Of a stretch of DNA of 49,930 nt, positions 25,264-33,324 are shown in pieces (within the stretch, counting starts at the first letter, position 1; each line of letters begins with the position of its first letter). A program made the position numbers and the translations under genes. Source of the stretch: Gordonia namibiensis NBRC 108229 (GTDB lineage: Bacteria > Actinomycetota > Actinomycetes > Mycobacteriales > Mycobacteriaceae); NCBI RefSeq assembly GCF_000298235.1, contig NZ_BAHE01000033.1, forward strand, positions 1 to 49,930, in the 5' to 3' direction. Under the pieces are notes generated by a model, which searched no databases, had not been told where the DNA came from, and worked only from the letters and a program-made list of their open reading frames with translations.

Positions 25264-25616
25264 GGCTCGCTTCGATACGGCTCCTCGCTGCGCTCGTCGC
25301 CTACTCAACGAGCGAAGGTGGTGCGGGGCTCGCTTCGATACGGCTCCTCGCTGCGCTCGTCGCCTACTCAACGAGCGGAGGGAGTGTCGCCTACTCAACG
25401 AGCGAAGGTGGTGCGGGGGCTCGCTTCGATACGGCTCGTCGCTGCGCTCGTCGCCTACTCAACGAGCGGAGGGGTGTCGCCTACTCAACGAGCGGAGGGG
25501 GTGCGTCGCCTACTCAACGAGCGGAGGGGGTGCGTCGCCTACTCAACGAGCGGAGGGGGTGCGTCGCCTACTCAACGAGCGGAGGGGGTGTCGCTGCTAC
25601 TCGACGCGCGGAGGGG
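25264..25616. repeat. Tandem repeat block with TCGCCTACTCAACGAGCG core
   Basis: The 526-base gap between operator 3 and the next gene is largely repeat. The core TCGCCTACTCAACGAGCG occurs eight times, starting at 25296, 25360, 25387, 25451, 25477, 25506, 25535 and 25564. The last four are in exact 29-base register. Three copies (at 25296, 25360 and 25451) are preceded by a CTTCGATACGGCTC...GCTGCGCTCG segment. Each of those long units can form a hairpin, CGCTCGT pairing with ACGAGCG across 10 bases. No gene is supported here; the open frame that crosses the block reflects repeat composition. The rest (25112-25263) shows nothing I recognise. Confidence 0.95.
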
Positions 25617-25637
25617 TGTCGGGGTTACGGTGGCCGC

Positions 25638-26654
25638 ATGAGCACCCGACGTCCGGTCCTCGCGCTCCTCGGTGCCCCAGGTGTCGCGCCGCCATCGAAC
25701 CTCGATCAGCTCGCCGAGCTCGCCGAGATACGCCATTGCGTCGCAGACGATCTCGCGGGGGCGCTCCCGGGTGCGGACGTACTGGTGCTGTGGGACTTCT
25801 TCTCTCGCGCGCTCGCCGACAACTGGGGTGAGGCGACCGCATCGCTGAGGTGGGTGCACGTCTGCGCGGCGGGTGTCGACTCGCTGCTCTTCGACGAGCT
25901 GAAGGCGTCAGACGTGGTGGTGACCAACGCGCACGGTGTCTTCGACCGGCCCATCGCCGAGTTCGTTCTCGCCTCGATCCTCGCCCGCGACAAGCGATTA
26001 CACGAGTCGATGGCCCTGCAGCGCGATCACGTCTGGAAGCACCGGGAGACCGTCGGCACGTCGCGGAGTTCGGCCCTCGTCATCGGGACCGGCGGGATCG
26101 GTCGCGCGACCGCGCAGCTGCTCCGTGCCGTGGGGATGCACGTCGTCGGCGGCGGTCGCACCGCGCGGGAGTCGGACCCCGACTTCGGTCGGGTCATCGC
26201 CACAGCCGATCTCGCCGACCATGTCGGCCACTTCGACAACGTGGTCACCATCGCGCCGTTGACTCCGCAGACCGCCGGGATGATCGACGCGGACGTGCTC
26301 GCGGCGATGAAACCGGGCGCGCACCTGATCAATGTGGGCCGCGGCGAACTGGTCGACGAGCCTGCGCTCATCGACGCGCTGCGGTCCGGGCACCTCGGCG
26401 CGGCCTCGCTCGACGTGTTCGCCACCGAACCGCTGCCCGCCGACAGCGAGCTGTGGGATCTGCCGGGTGTCGCGATCTCTGCCCATATGAGCGGCGACGC
26501 GCTCGGCTGGCGTGAGGCGCTGTCGGAACAGGTCCTCGAGAACCTGCGCCGATACGTCGGGCTGGACGACGCCGCCGACGGTGGCGTCCTCGCCGAGACG
26601 CTGGTCAACGTCGTCGACAAAGAACGCGGCTACATATCGGCCACACGACGATAG
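25638..26654 (+). CDS. D-2-hydroxyacid dehydrogenase (NAD-binding)
   Basis: A 338-residue dehydrogenase reducing a 2-keto acid or oxidising a D-2-hydroxyacid. The nucleotide-binding motif is VIGTGGIGRATAQLLRAVG; the substrate Arg is in NVGRGELVDEPAL, the acidic partner in FATEPLP, and the catalytic His in ISAHMSGD. I chose the ATG at 25638 because the upstream part of the frame is translated tandem repeat. It is divergent from the aminotransferase operon on the far side of the repeat block and has no operator copy of its own, so it may not belong to the island's regulon. The substrate is unknown. Confidence 0.87.
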   Translation: MSTRRPVLALLGAPGVAPPSNLDQLAELAEIRHCVADDLAGALPGADVLVLWDFFSRALADNWGEATASLRWVHVCAAGVDSLLFDELKASDVVVTNAHGVFDRPIAEFVLASILARDKRLHESMALQRDHVWKHRETVGTSRSSALVIGTGGIGRATAQLLRAVGMHVVGGGRTARESDPDFGRVIATADLADHVGHFDNVVTIAPLTPQTAGMIDADVLAAMKPGAHLINVGRGELVDEPALIDALRSGHLGAASLDVFATEPLPADSELWDLPGVAISAHMSGDALGWREALSEQVLENLRRYVGLDDAADGGVLAETLVNVVDKERGYISATRR

Positions 26655-26700
26655 GGCGGATGACGTCCTCGCGGCCCGGCCGATAGTAGGCTGTAGCGCG

Positions 26701-27618
26701 ATGACCACCGTCTATTTCCTGATCGCCGCCGTGGCACTCGCGGGTGCCGGCGTCCTGTTGTGGCTCGACCGGCAGCGGTCGAGCGTCGCGCGGCACCAGC
26801 GTGCGATCTGGGGGGATGAGCACGAGTTCAAGTTCCGCGAGACGGACACCAAGCTGCGCAAGGTGTTTCGTCGGGCAACGATGAACGTCCCCGATCACGT
26901 CGAGGTCCGCGACGTCGCCTACGGCCGCTACGGCGGCGTGGAGACCGTCGTCTTCGATCTCGCCGAGACCGCGACCGTGATCGCCGTCCGCCGGTCCTCG
27001 CCGTCGCCCGTTGTCGTCGACCTGCGTCACGAAGACGTGCTGGCACCCGCCGAGGAGGACGTCGAACTCCTCGGTGCGATGGGTCCGCGCGTCATGTTCT
27101 CCAACAACCTCGACGTCGCCCGTCGCGTGTGCGACCGGCGGATGGTCGCCCTGGCCAACAAGGCACCGGCGTTCGTCGAGGTGCTGTGGAACGAGGGCAA
27201 CTGGGCGCTCGGCTCGCTGCCGCTGACCAACGATCCCGCCACGCTCAACACCGGCCTCGAGGTGGTCCGGCGTTTCGCCGACCTGCTGCGCGTCCTTCCC
27301 CCGATGCGCGAACCCGAGGACTCGCCCGATCCTCGCGACCCGCACGGACCCACGCGTGCCGAACTCGCCGACGAGAAGACCGAGTCGATGCGCGACAAGC
27401 GCCGTCGGCAGGCCGCGGCGGCTCCCGCAACCGAGGCGTCCCCGGCAGCCAAGCCGGCTGCCCCGGTTCGCAAGCCACCGCCGGCGACCGGTACCTCGTC
27501 GACGACGGGCCGGGGCATGGCTCCGATGCCGGTCCGAGGGTCTGCAGCGCGCAAGTCCGAGGAGGCGCCCCGCCGGGCCGAGGACGCCGGCGAGCGGCCC
27601 AATCGCCACCGCAGCTGA
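26701..27618 (+). CDS. Membrane-anchored conserved mycobacterial protein (Rv0383c-like)
   Basis: A 305-residue protein of unknown function. Residues 1-25 form an uncleaved-looking membrane helix (VYFLIAAVALAGAGVLLWL), followed by a cytosolic-looking globular part to about 205 with RVMFSNNLDVARRVCDRRM and WNEGNWALGSLPL, then a Pro/Ala/Arg-rich disordered tail (about 206-305). Its place immediately before pyrE and a TrmH-type methylase matches the Rv0383c-Rv0382c-Rv0380c order I recall from M. tuberculosis, which supports orthology. No catalytic motif is visible. Confidence 0.8.
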   Translation: MTTVYFLIAAVALAGAGVLLWLDRQRSSVARHQRAIWGDEHEFKFRETDTKLRKVFRRATMNVPDHVEVRDVAYGRYGGVETVVFDLAETATVIAVRRSSPSPVVVDLRHEDVLAPAEEDVELLGAMGPRVMFSNNLDVARRVCDRRMVALANKAPAFVEVLWNEGNWALGSLPLTNDPATLNTGLEVVRRFADLLRVLPPMREPEDSPDPRDPHGPTRAELADEKTESMRDKRRRQAAAAPATEASPAAKPAAPVRKPPPATGTSSTTGRGMAPMPVRGSAARKSEEAPRRAEDAGERPNRHRS

Positions 27619-27705
27619 GCGACAGGGCTCATCCGACGCCCCCCGCGGGCACCGTAGGGTAATCGTCATCCAATGCACACCGGCCGACAGCCGGAGAGTT
27701 CGAGA

Positions 27706-28299
27706 GTGAGTGGTCGCATGTCCTCGTCAAGTCCGGTTTCCGACGGCACGCCGCCCCAGGTCGACGCTGCGGCGAGGGCGCGACTCGCAGAACTGGTCCG
27801 CGAACTCGCCGTCGTGCACGGCAAGGTGACGCTGTCCTCGGGCAAGGAAGCCGACTACTACGTCGACCTCCGGCGCGCGACCCTGCATCACGAGGCCTCC
27901 CGGCTGATCGGCGCGCTGATGCGCGAGCTGACCGCGGACTGGGACTACGTCGCCGTGGGCGGCCTGACGCTCGGTGCCGACCCGGTGGCGACGTCGATCA
28001 TGCATGCCGACGGTCGCGACATCGACGCTTTCGTGGTGCGCAAGGCCGCGAAGACCCACGGGATGCAGCGTCGTATCGAAGGACCAGACATCGTGGGGCG
28101 CAACGTGCTCGTCGTCGAGGACACCAGCACGACGGGCGCTTCGCCCTCGACCGCGGTGGAGGCCGTGCGCGAGATCGGCGCCAACGTCGTGGGTGTCGCC
28201 ACCGTCGTCGACCGTGCGACCGGAGCGGACGCGGTCATCACCGGGCTGGGCGTGCCCTACCGCTCGCTGCTCGGGCTGAGCGATCTCGGCCTTGCCTGA
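27706..28299 (+). CDS. pyrE: Orotate phosphoribosyltransferase
   Basis: Pyrimidine synthesis enzyme making OMP from orotate and PRPP. The 197 residues contain KVTLSSGKEADYYVDLRR (orotate-binding lysine region), GGLTLGADPVATSIMH and the PRPP loop VLVVEDTSTTGASPSTAVEA. GGAGAG stands 7 bases before the GTG at 27706; the ATG at 27718 is the alternative. The stop codon lies within the start of the next gene, so the two are co-translated. The neighbourhood matches Rv0382c. Confidence 0.95.
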   Translation: MSGRMSSSSPVSDGTPPQVDAAARARLAELVRELAVVHGKVTLSSGKEADYYVDLRRATLHHEASRLIGALMRELTADWDYVAVGGLTLGADPVATSIMHADGRDIDAFVVRKAAKTHGMQRRIEGPDIVGRNVLVVEDTSTTGASPSTAVEAVREIGANVVGVATVVDRATGADAVITGLGVPYRSLLGLSDLGLA

Positions 28300-28978
28300 C
28301 ACACCCGATCCGGACGCCGGGGTCGCAGGCCCCACCGAATGGGTCACCGGCCCGCCGGTGGGTGTCGGGCCCTGGTCCGTCGAACATCCCGACGAGCCGG
28401 TCCCGGACGACGAGCATCTCGATCCCGAACTGCTCGCGGACGGCGACACCCGCAACGTCGTCGACGCGTACCGGTACTGGAAGCGCGAGGCCATCGTCGC
28501 CGACATCGACACGCGTCGGCACCCGCTGCACGTCGCCATCGAGAACTTCGCCCACGATGCCAACATCGGCACCGTCGTGCGCACCGCGAACGCGTTCGCC
28601 GTCGCGGCGGTCCACATCGTCGGACGGCGCCGCTGGAACCGTCGCGGGGCGATGGTCACCGACCGCTATCAGCACCTCATGCACCACGAGACGGTCGGCG
28701 ACCTGATCGACTGGGCACGAGAAGAAGGGCTGGCGGTCGTCGCCGTCGACAACACACCGGGATCGCGCCCGCTGGAGACCGTGGAACTGCCGCGCGAATG
28801 CGTGCTGCTGTTCGGTCAGGAAGGTCCCGGCGTCAGCGACGACGCGCAGCGGCAGGCCGACATGACGGTGTCGATCGCGCAGTTCGGGTCGACCCGCAGC
28901 ATCAACGCCGGCGTCGCTGCCGGGATCGCGATGCACGCATGGGTCCGGCAGCACGCCGATCTGGATCAGGCCTGGTAG
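28292..28978 (+). CDS. TrmH/SpoU family RNA 2'-O-methyltransferase
   Basis: A 228-residue knotted methyltransferase for tRNA or rRNA ribose. The three SpoU motifs are visible: IENFAHDANIGTVVRTANAF, CVLLFGQEGPGVSDD and GSTRSINAGVAAGIAMHAW. About 60 acidic, proline-rich residues precede the catalytic part. The TTG start at 28292 overlaps the end of pyrE by 8 bases. This corresponds to Rv0380c next to pyrE in mycobacteria. The exact RNA target is unknown. Confidence 0.92.
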   Translation: MPDTPDPDAGVAGPTEWVTGPPVGVGPWSVEHPDEPVPDDEHLDPELLADGDTRNVVDAYRYWKREAIVADIDTRRHPLHVAIENFAHDANIGTVVRTANAFAVAAVHIVGRRRWNRRGAMVTDRYQHLMHHETVGDLIDWAREEGLAVVAVDNTPGSRPLETVELPRECVLLFGQEGPGVSDDAQRQADMTVSIAQFGSTRSINAGVAAGIAMHAWVRQHADLDQAW

Positions 28979-29051
28979 CACTGCCTCGACACGCCTCCCG
29001 CCGGGGACTCAGGCCACTCGCCAGAGGTGCTGGTCGGTCCGCGGAGTGCGG

Positions 29052-29786
29052 TTACTCGGCCACCGACGGGGCGTTCGCCTCGGTGGCGTCGGTACCCGCG
29101 GCTGCCGCGGCCTTGGCCACGCGGCGTCGTCGGTACCACTCGATGAACATCGGCAGGACCGACACCAGGACGATCGCGATGAAGATCGGCTCGATCAGCT
29201 TCTGGACGAACTCGAAGCGGCCCAGCCAGTAGCCGAGCAGGGTGATGCCGGCACCCCAGACGATGGCGCCGATGACGTTGTAGACGAAGAACACCGGGTA
29301 CTTCATCCGCGCAGCACCCGCCACGATCGGGGCCAGGGTGCGCACGATCGGCACGAAGCGGGCCAGCAGGATCGTGATCGGACCGCGCTGCTCGAAGAAC
29401 TCGTGCGCCTCGGTGAGGTAGCGCTCCTTCAGGAAACGGGCGTCGGGTTTGAACATGCTGGTGCCGATGTACCGGCCGATCCAGTAGCCGATCTGGCCGC
29501 CGATGATCGCGGCGATCGGGATGAAGATCAGCAGCTGCCAGAGCGAGGCGAACTTGTCGATGCCTTCCTTGCCGCCCGCGGCGACGACCATGCCGGCGAC
29601 GAACAGCAGCGAGTCACCGGGCAGAACCGGGAACAGCACTCCGGACTCGATGAGGATGACCAGCAACAACCCCCAGAAAGCCCAGGCACCGAAGTAGCCG
29701 AGCAGGGTCACCGGGTCGAGAAAACCCGGCATGAGGGCGACGTTCGTCGTGGTCTGGGCGAGCGCGGAGTCGATCACGGGAACCAA
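29052..29786 (-). CDS. DedA family membrane protein (VTT domain)
   Basis: A 244-residue protein with several membrane helices and the DedA signatures IESGVLFPVLPGDSLLFVAG, the reentrant FIPIAAIIGGQIGYWIGRY, and ARFVPIVRTLAPIVAGAARM with the conserved arginines. DedA proteins have been linked to moving undecaprenyl phosphate back across the membrane (UptA in Gram-positives). The downstream neighbour on the same strand encodes a DUF368 protein, the other family with that role. The start is unsure: TTG at 29786 or GTG at 29777. Confidence 0.9.
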   Translation of the reverse strand: MVPVIDSALAQTTTNVALMPGFLDPVTLLGYFGAWAFWGLLLVILIESGVLFPVLPGDSLLFVAGMVVAAGGKEGIDKFASLWQLLIFIPIAAIIGGQIGYWIGRYIGTSMFKPDARFLKERYLTEAHEFFEQRGPITILLARFVPIVRTLAPIVAGAARMKYPVFFVYNVIGAIVWGAGITLLGYWLGRFEFVQKLIEPIFIAIVLVSVLPMFIEWYRRRRVAKAAAAAGTDATEANAPSVAE

Positions 29787-29855
29787 GAGTACCTGCGCTC
29801 CGGACGGGGGCGGAATCTCGCGAGACCGGGATCGAAATGGACGCGACCCCGGGCG

Positions 29856-30836
29856 TCAGCCGGTCTCGCCCGGGCCGGGATCGTCGGACGAGGCGAATCT
29901 GCGTTGCAGGACGGCCACGCCTGCCACCACGGCCGCACCGAGGACGAACAGGGTGAGGGCACCCGGCCAGTCGTCGGCGACCGCCAGCGGCGACCCGTCG
30001 GCAGGGTCCTGCCACGGCCACAACGCCCGTAGCGATCCCAACAGCAGGCCGGCCGCCGCGACCATCGCCCAGGTGTGGTGGTTCCGCAGCAGCCACTCCA
30101 CGACCTGGACGAAAGAAGCCAGGCCGACGACCGCGCCCGCGGCGAAAACGCCCAGGTAAACGAGGTTGCGTCCGTCGACGGCCGCGAGTGTCGGCGCGTA
30201 GAGGCCGACGACCAACAGGAAGAAGGAGCCCGAGACGCCCGGCAGGACAAGGGCGCAGACCGCGACCGATGCCGCAAGGAACACGAGGAACAGGGATGGA
30301 TCGCCGACCTCACCACGCGGCAGCGACGAGAGGACGAAGACCAGAACCGCCATCGCGAGGAACATCAGGACCGCCGTCGCCTTAGACCGTGCGCCGGTGA
30401 GGGTCCCACGCGGGATCTCCTGCAACGGGATGGCCACCGACATCGCGATCATGCCCATGAAGAGGGCGCGCGAGTACACCGGTTGCTCGGTGACGAAACT
30501 CTCCATCACGCCGGCGATCGCCACGACGGCGACTGCCATACCGGCGAGCACGGGAACCACCAGCCACCAGTCGACGCCCTTCGCAGCTGCGCGCGGCTCG
30601 CGGCCCACAAGACGCAGCGGGGCGTTGGTCGCGGCCGTCATCGACGCGATGAGTCGGTGGTAGATGCCCGTGATCAAGGCGACGGTGCCGCCGGAGACAC
30701 CGGGGATGGTCTCGGCCGCCCCGATCATCGCGCCACGACCCACGTGGGCAGCCACCGTCGCGACGGAGGGGCGCTCGGATCCGGGGCCGGCGTGGGGGGC
30801 GTCATCGGGCGGGGCCGGGCATCGAGGGGGAGGCAC
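29856..30836 (-). CDS. DUF368 family membrane protein (PopT-like)
   Basis: A 326-residue polytopic membrane protein with the two hallmark blocks of the family, GAAETIPGVSGGTVALITG near residues 39-57 and ALVLPGVSGSFFLLVVGLY near 195-215, which look like an inverted structural repeat. DUF368 members (PopT) have been reported as carriers that recycle undecaprenyl phosphate. In mycolic acid bacteria the carrier lipid would be decaprenyl phosphate. It is encoded 69 bases before the DedA gene on the same strand, probably as one operon. The GTG start gives a proline-rich leader of about 35 residues, so a later start is possible. Confidence 0.88.
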   Translation of the reverse strand: MPPPRCPAPPDDAPHAGPGSERPSVATVAAHVGRGAMIGAAETIPGVSGGTVALITGIYHRLIASMTAATNAPLRLVGREPRAAAKGVDWWLVVPVLAGMAVAVVAIAGVMESFVTEQPVYSRALFMGMIAMSVAIPLQEIPRGTLTGARSKATAVLMFLAMAVLVFVLSSLPRGEVGDPSLFLVFLAASVAVCALVLPGVSGSFFLLVVGLYAPTLAAVDGRNLVYLGVFAAGAVVGLASFVQVVEWLLRNHHTWAMVAAAGLLLGSLRALWPWQDPADGSPLAVADDWPGALTLFVLGAAVVAGVAVLQRRFASSDDPGPGETG

Positions 30837-31024
30837 ACCGCGATTCTACGGACGGGTGCCCCTGCCCAGGTCCGGGGCCGAATGGTGGGCGCACCCGCCG
30901 GTGTGGCACCTGCCATACTGAGGGAAGTCCGGCCGCGGGAAGTCCGGCTGCTCGTCACGGCCCATCAACCGTGGGCGAGAGAACCCGAACACCAGAGCAC
31001 ATCAACACCCTGGAGGATTCGTCG

Positions 31025-32062
31025 ATGCCCATTGCAACCCCGGAGCAGTACGCCGAGATGTTCGACAAGGCGAAGAAGGGTGGTTACGCATTCCCCGCGA
31101 TCAACTGCACCTCGTCGTCGACCATCAACGCCGCGATCAAGGGCTTCGCCGACGCCGGCAGTGACGGCATCATCCAGTTCTCGACCGGTGGTGCCGAGTT
31201 CGGTTCGGGCCAGGGTGTCAAGGACATGGTGACCGGTGCCGTGGCACTCGCCGAGTTCGCACACGTCGTCGCCGCCAAGTACGACGTCCTCATCGGCCTG
31301 CACACCGACCACTGCCCCAAGGACAAGCTGGACACCTACGTGCGTCCGCTGCTGCAGATCTCGCAGGAGCGCGTCGACGCCGGCCAGAACCCGCTGTTCC
31401 AGTCGCACATGTGGGACGGCAGTGCCGTGCCGCTCGACGAGAACCTGGAGATCGCCAAGGAGCTCCTCGCCAAGGCGGGCGCGGCCAACATCATCCTGGA
31501 GATCGAGATCGGCGTGGTCGGCGGTGAGGAGGATGGCGTCGAGAACGAGATCAACGACAAGCTGTTCACCACCCCCGAGGACTTCGAGAAGACCATCGAG
31601 GCACTGGGCGCCAGCGACTCGGGCAACCGCTACCTGCTCGCCGCCACCTTCGGCAACGTCCACGGCGTCTACAAGCCGGGCAACGTCAAGCTGCGTCCCG
31701 ACGTGCTGAACACCGGCCAGGAGGTCGCCGCCAAGAAGCTGGGTCTGGCCGACGGTGCCAAGCCCTTCGACTTCGTCTTCCACGGCGGCTCGGGCTCGCT
31801 GAAGAGCGAGATCGACGAGGCGCTGAGCTACGGCGTGGTGAAGATGAACGTCGACACCGACACCCAGTACGCCTACACCCGCCCGGTTGCCGGCCACATG
31901 TTCAGCAACTACGACGGCGTCCTCAAGGTCGACGGCGACGTGGGCAACAAGAAGGTCTACGACCCGCGCAGCTGGTCCAAGAAGGCCGAGGCCAGCATGA
32001 GCGAGCGTGTTGTCGAGGCGTGCAACGACCTCAAGTCGAACGGCAAGTCGCTGACCGCCTGA
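31025..32062 (+). CDS. fba: Class II fructose-bisphosphate aldolase
   Basis: Glycolysis and gluconeogenesis enzyme splitting fructose 1,6-bisphosphate. The 345 residues equal the mycobacterial Fba length. The zinc and active-site elements are GLHTDHCPKDKLD, EIEIGVVGGEEDG, FGNVHGVYKPGN and the phosphate-binding FVFHGGSGS, with KMNVDTDTQYAYTRP near the end. GGAGG stands 8 bases before the ATG. Codon choice is almost purely C/G-ending, as expected for a highly expressed gene, and a strong terminator follows. It matches Rv0363c in the mycobacterial order. Confidence 0.97.
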   Translation: MPIATPEQYAEMFDKAKKGGYAFPAINCTSSSTINAAIKGFADAGSDGIIQFSTGGAEFGSGQGVKDMVTGAVALAEFAHVVAAKYDVLIGLHTDHCPKDKLDTYVRPLLQISQERVDAGQNPLFQSHMWDGSAVPLDENLEIAKELLAKAGAANIILEIEIGVVGGEEDGVENEINDKLFTTPEDFEKTIEALGASDSGNRYLLAATFGNVHGVYKPGNVKLRPDVLNTGQEVAAKKLGLADGAKPFDFVFHGGSGSLKSEIDEALSYGVVKMNVDTDTQYAYTRPVAGHMFSNYDGVLKVDGDVGNKKVYDPRSWSKKAEASMSERVVEACNDLKSNGKSLTA

Positions 32063-32076
32063 TCGTCTGACACTTC

Positions 32077-32104
32077 TGTCCGCACCCTTTCGAGGGTGCG
32101 GGCA
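32077..32104 (+). terminator. Rho-independent-type terminator after fba
   Basis: A 12-base stem (32077-32088 with 32093-32104, one G-U pair) closed by a stable TTCG loop, followed a few bases later by TTTT (32111-32114). It starts 14 bases after the fba stop. The T tract is short and offset, which is common in high-GC actinobacteria. Confidence 0.85.
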
Positions 32105-32140
32105 GAACTGTTTTCGGGCCCCGGTCGATCACGGCCGGGG

Positions 32141-32869
32141 TCAGCGTCGGTGCTTTCCGGCGTGGGATGTCCTGGTCGCCGGCCGTTCGCCCCGCGTCAG
32201 CGGCGGGATGTGTTCGATGGCACCCGCGGCGGTCGCGACGATGCGACTGGTCGAGCGAGCCGCCGACGACCAGGGTCGGTCAGTGCGCGCGGTCGCGTCG
32301 AGCAGGTCGCGGAAACGATCCAGCGCGGTGAGCGGTGCCGCGGCGATCGCGTTACCCGGAGGGCGTCGGGCCACCACCGGGTGCGGCCGCGTGGGAGCGG
32401 TGGACCGGACGATCTGCCACCACGTGCCCAGGCGCACGAGTTCGTCGCGGTCGGTCGCCTCCTGTAGCCGGGGGAGCAGGACGTCCTCCTCGTCGCGGAC
32501 GTCTTCCCGTAGAAGACGGACGATCTCGGCGAACAGCCGGTGGTGCTCGTCGGAGTCGACGTCAAGGGTTTCCAGCGAGGTGAAGAGCTCGTTGATCGCC
32601 TGGTGCTCCTTCTCGATCTCGAGCGTGAGCTGCTCCCCGTCGGCGAGGCGGCGGCGGATCGCCGGCCACAGCACGGCCTCTTCGGCGAAGGCGTGGGGGA
32701 AGACGAGTCGGCACAGCTCGTTCAGAACTGCCTCGCGGTCGTGTCCGGAGGCGCCCTCGGCGGCCTTGATGAGACGGTCCAGTTCGATGTGGTCCCGCTT
32801 CTGGCGGCTCAGGACGGAGCGGCGTCCACCCAGTTCGTCTTCGGTCTGGTCGGCCAGTGATCGGGGCAT
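32141..32869 (-). CDS. Hemerythrin HHE-domain protein
   Basis: A 242-residue protein whose first 150 residues form the four-helix HHE fold. Metal ligands are visible as His27 (RQKRDHIELDRL), the His/Glu pair in FPHAFAEEAVLWPAI, the His in EKEHQAINELF, and VRDEEDVLLPRL. Such proteins bind a di-iron centre and sense or scavenge oxygen, nitric oxide or peroxide. The C-terminal 80 residues are Arg/Pro/Thr-rich and probably disordered. GGGAGG stands before the ATG. It converges on fba, with the terminator between them. Confidence 0.9.
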   Translation of the reverse strand: MPRSLADQTEDELGGRRSVLSRQKRDHIELDRLIKAAEGASGHDREAVLNELCRLVFPHAFAEEAVLWPAIRRRLADGEQLTLEIEKEHQAINELFTSLETLDVDSDEHHRLFAEIVRLLREDVRDEEDVLLPRLQEATDRDELVRLGTWWQIVRSTAPTRPHPVVARRPPGNAIAAAPLTALDRFRDLLDATARTDRPWSSAARSTSRIVATAAGAIEHIPPLTRGERPATRTSHAGKHRR

Positions 32870-32947
32870 GGCGTTCCTCCCGGGAGTTCAGCGGGTGCCA
32901 CGCAGCGGGCTCGACGTGGGTTCGATCCGGCGCTTACCCGACAACCG

Positions 32948-32996
32948 GGAGGTGAAACGGCGGGGAAGTGAAACGGTGGGAGGTGAAACGGCGGTG
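32948..32996. repeat. Short tandem repeat, three GTGAAACGG units
   Basis: GTGAAACGG at 32952-32960, 32968-32976 and 32983-32991, spaced 16 and 15 bases apart within GGGAGGTGAAACGGCGG-like units. It lies between the stop of the 106-residue membrane protein gene and the hemerythrin start, on the upstream side of the hemerythrin gene, so it could contain regulator sites or be slippage-derived. Confidence 0.6.
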
Positions 32997-33003
32997 ACCC
33001 GGG

Positions 33004-33324
33004 TCAGGAGGTCAGCAACCCGACCATCACCGCCACCGCAAGCGCGATCATCACGAGCGCGGAGACGAGGACTGCGGGATCGGTGCGTGACCCGGAACGT
33101 CCACTCGTACTCCCGGGGCGGGTGGGCCGGATACGCCGCGACGGGCCGCTCGACACCGGCGGCGGTGTGGTCGGCGGTGTCGGGCGCCGAGGGGTGAAGT
33201 ACACGGGCACGTCCGCTGACTGCTCCTGGTACTCCGCCAGGGCGTCGTACCCGAGCAGGTCCGGCGCATGTGGCGGCGGCGGGGGTGTGGTCGACGGGGG
33301 ACCCCACCCCTGACCGCCGGTCAC
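33004..33324 (-). CDS. Small proline-rich membrane protein
   Basis: A 106-residue protein of unknown function. About 80 residues are rich in Pro, Thr, Ser and Arg (PPSTTPPPPPHAPDLLGYD, then RRPTPPTTPPPVSSGPSRR), and the C-terminus is a membrane helix (PAVLVSALVMIALAVAVMVG). The GTG at 33324 overlaps the stop of the Rv0361-like gene (GTGA), which supports a real, co-translated gene; a GTG at 33336 is less well supported. The layout suggests a tail-anchored partner of the upstream membrane protein. Confidence 0.7.
   Translation of the reverse strand: MTGGQGWGPPSTTPPPPPHAPDLLGYDALAEYQEQSADVPVYFTPRRPTPPTTPPPVSSGPSRRIRPTRPGSTSGRSGSRTDPAVLVSALVMIALAVAVMVGLLTS

Noticed and set aside
25477..25592. 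A CRISPR array, suggested by 29-base repeats
   Set aside because: The units are directly contiguous with no unique spacers, and no cas genes are nearby.
25119..25637. An N-terminal extension of the D-2-hydroxyacid dehydrogenase
   Set aside because: The extension is only translated tandem repeat (recurring AYSTS-type peptides); the family start matches ATG 25638.
30922..30948. Direct repeat GGGAAGTCCGGC (two copies, 15 bases apart) before fba as a regulator site
   Set aside because: Two short GC-rich direct copies without symmetry or a known counterpart are too weak to call a binding site.
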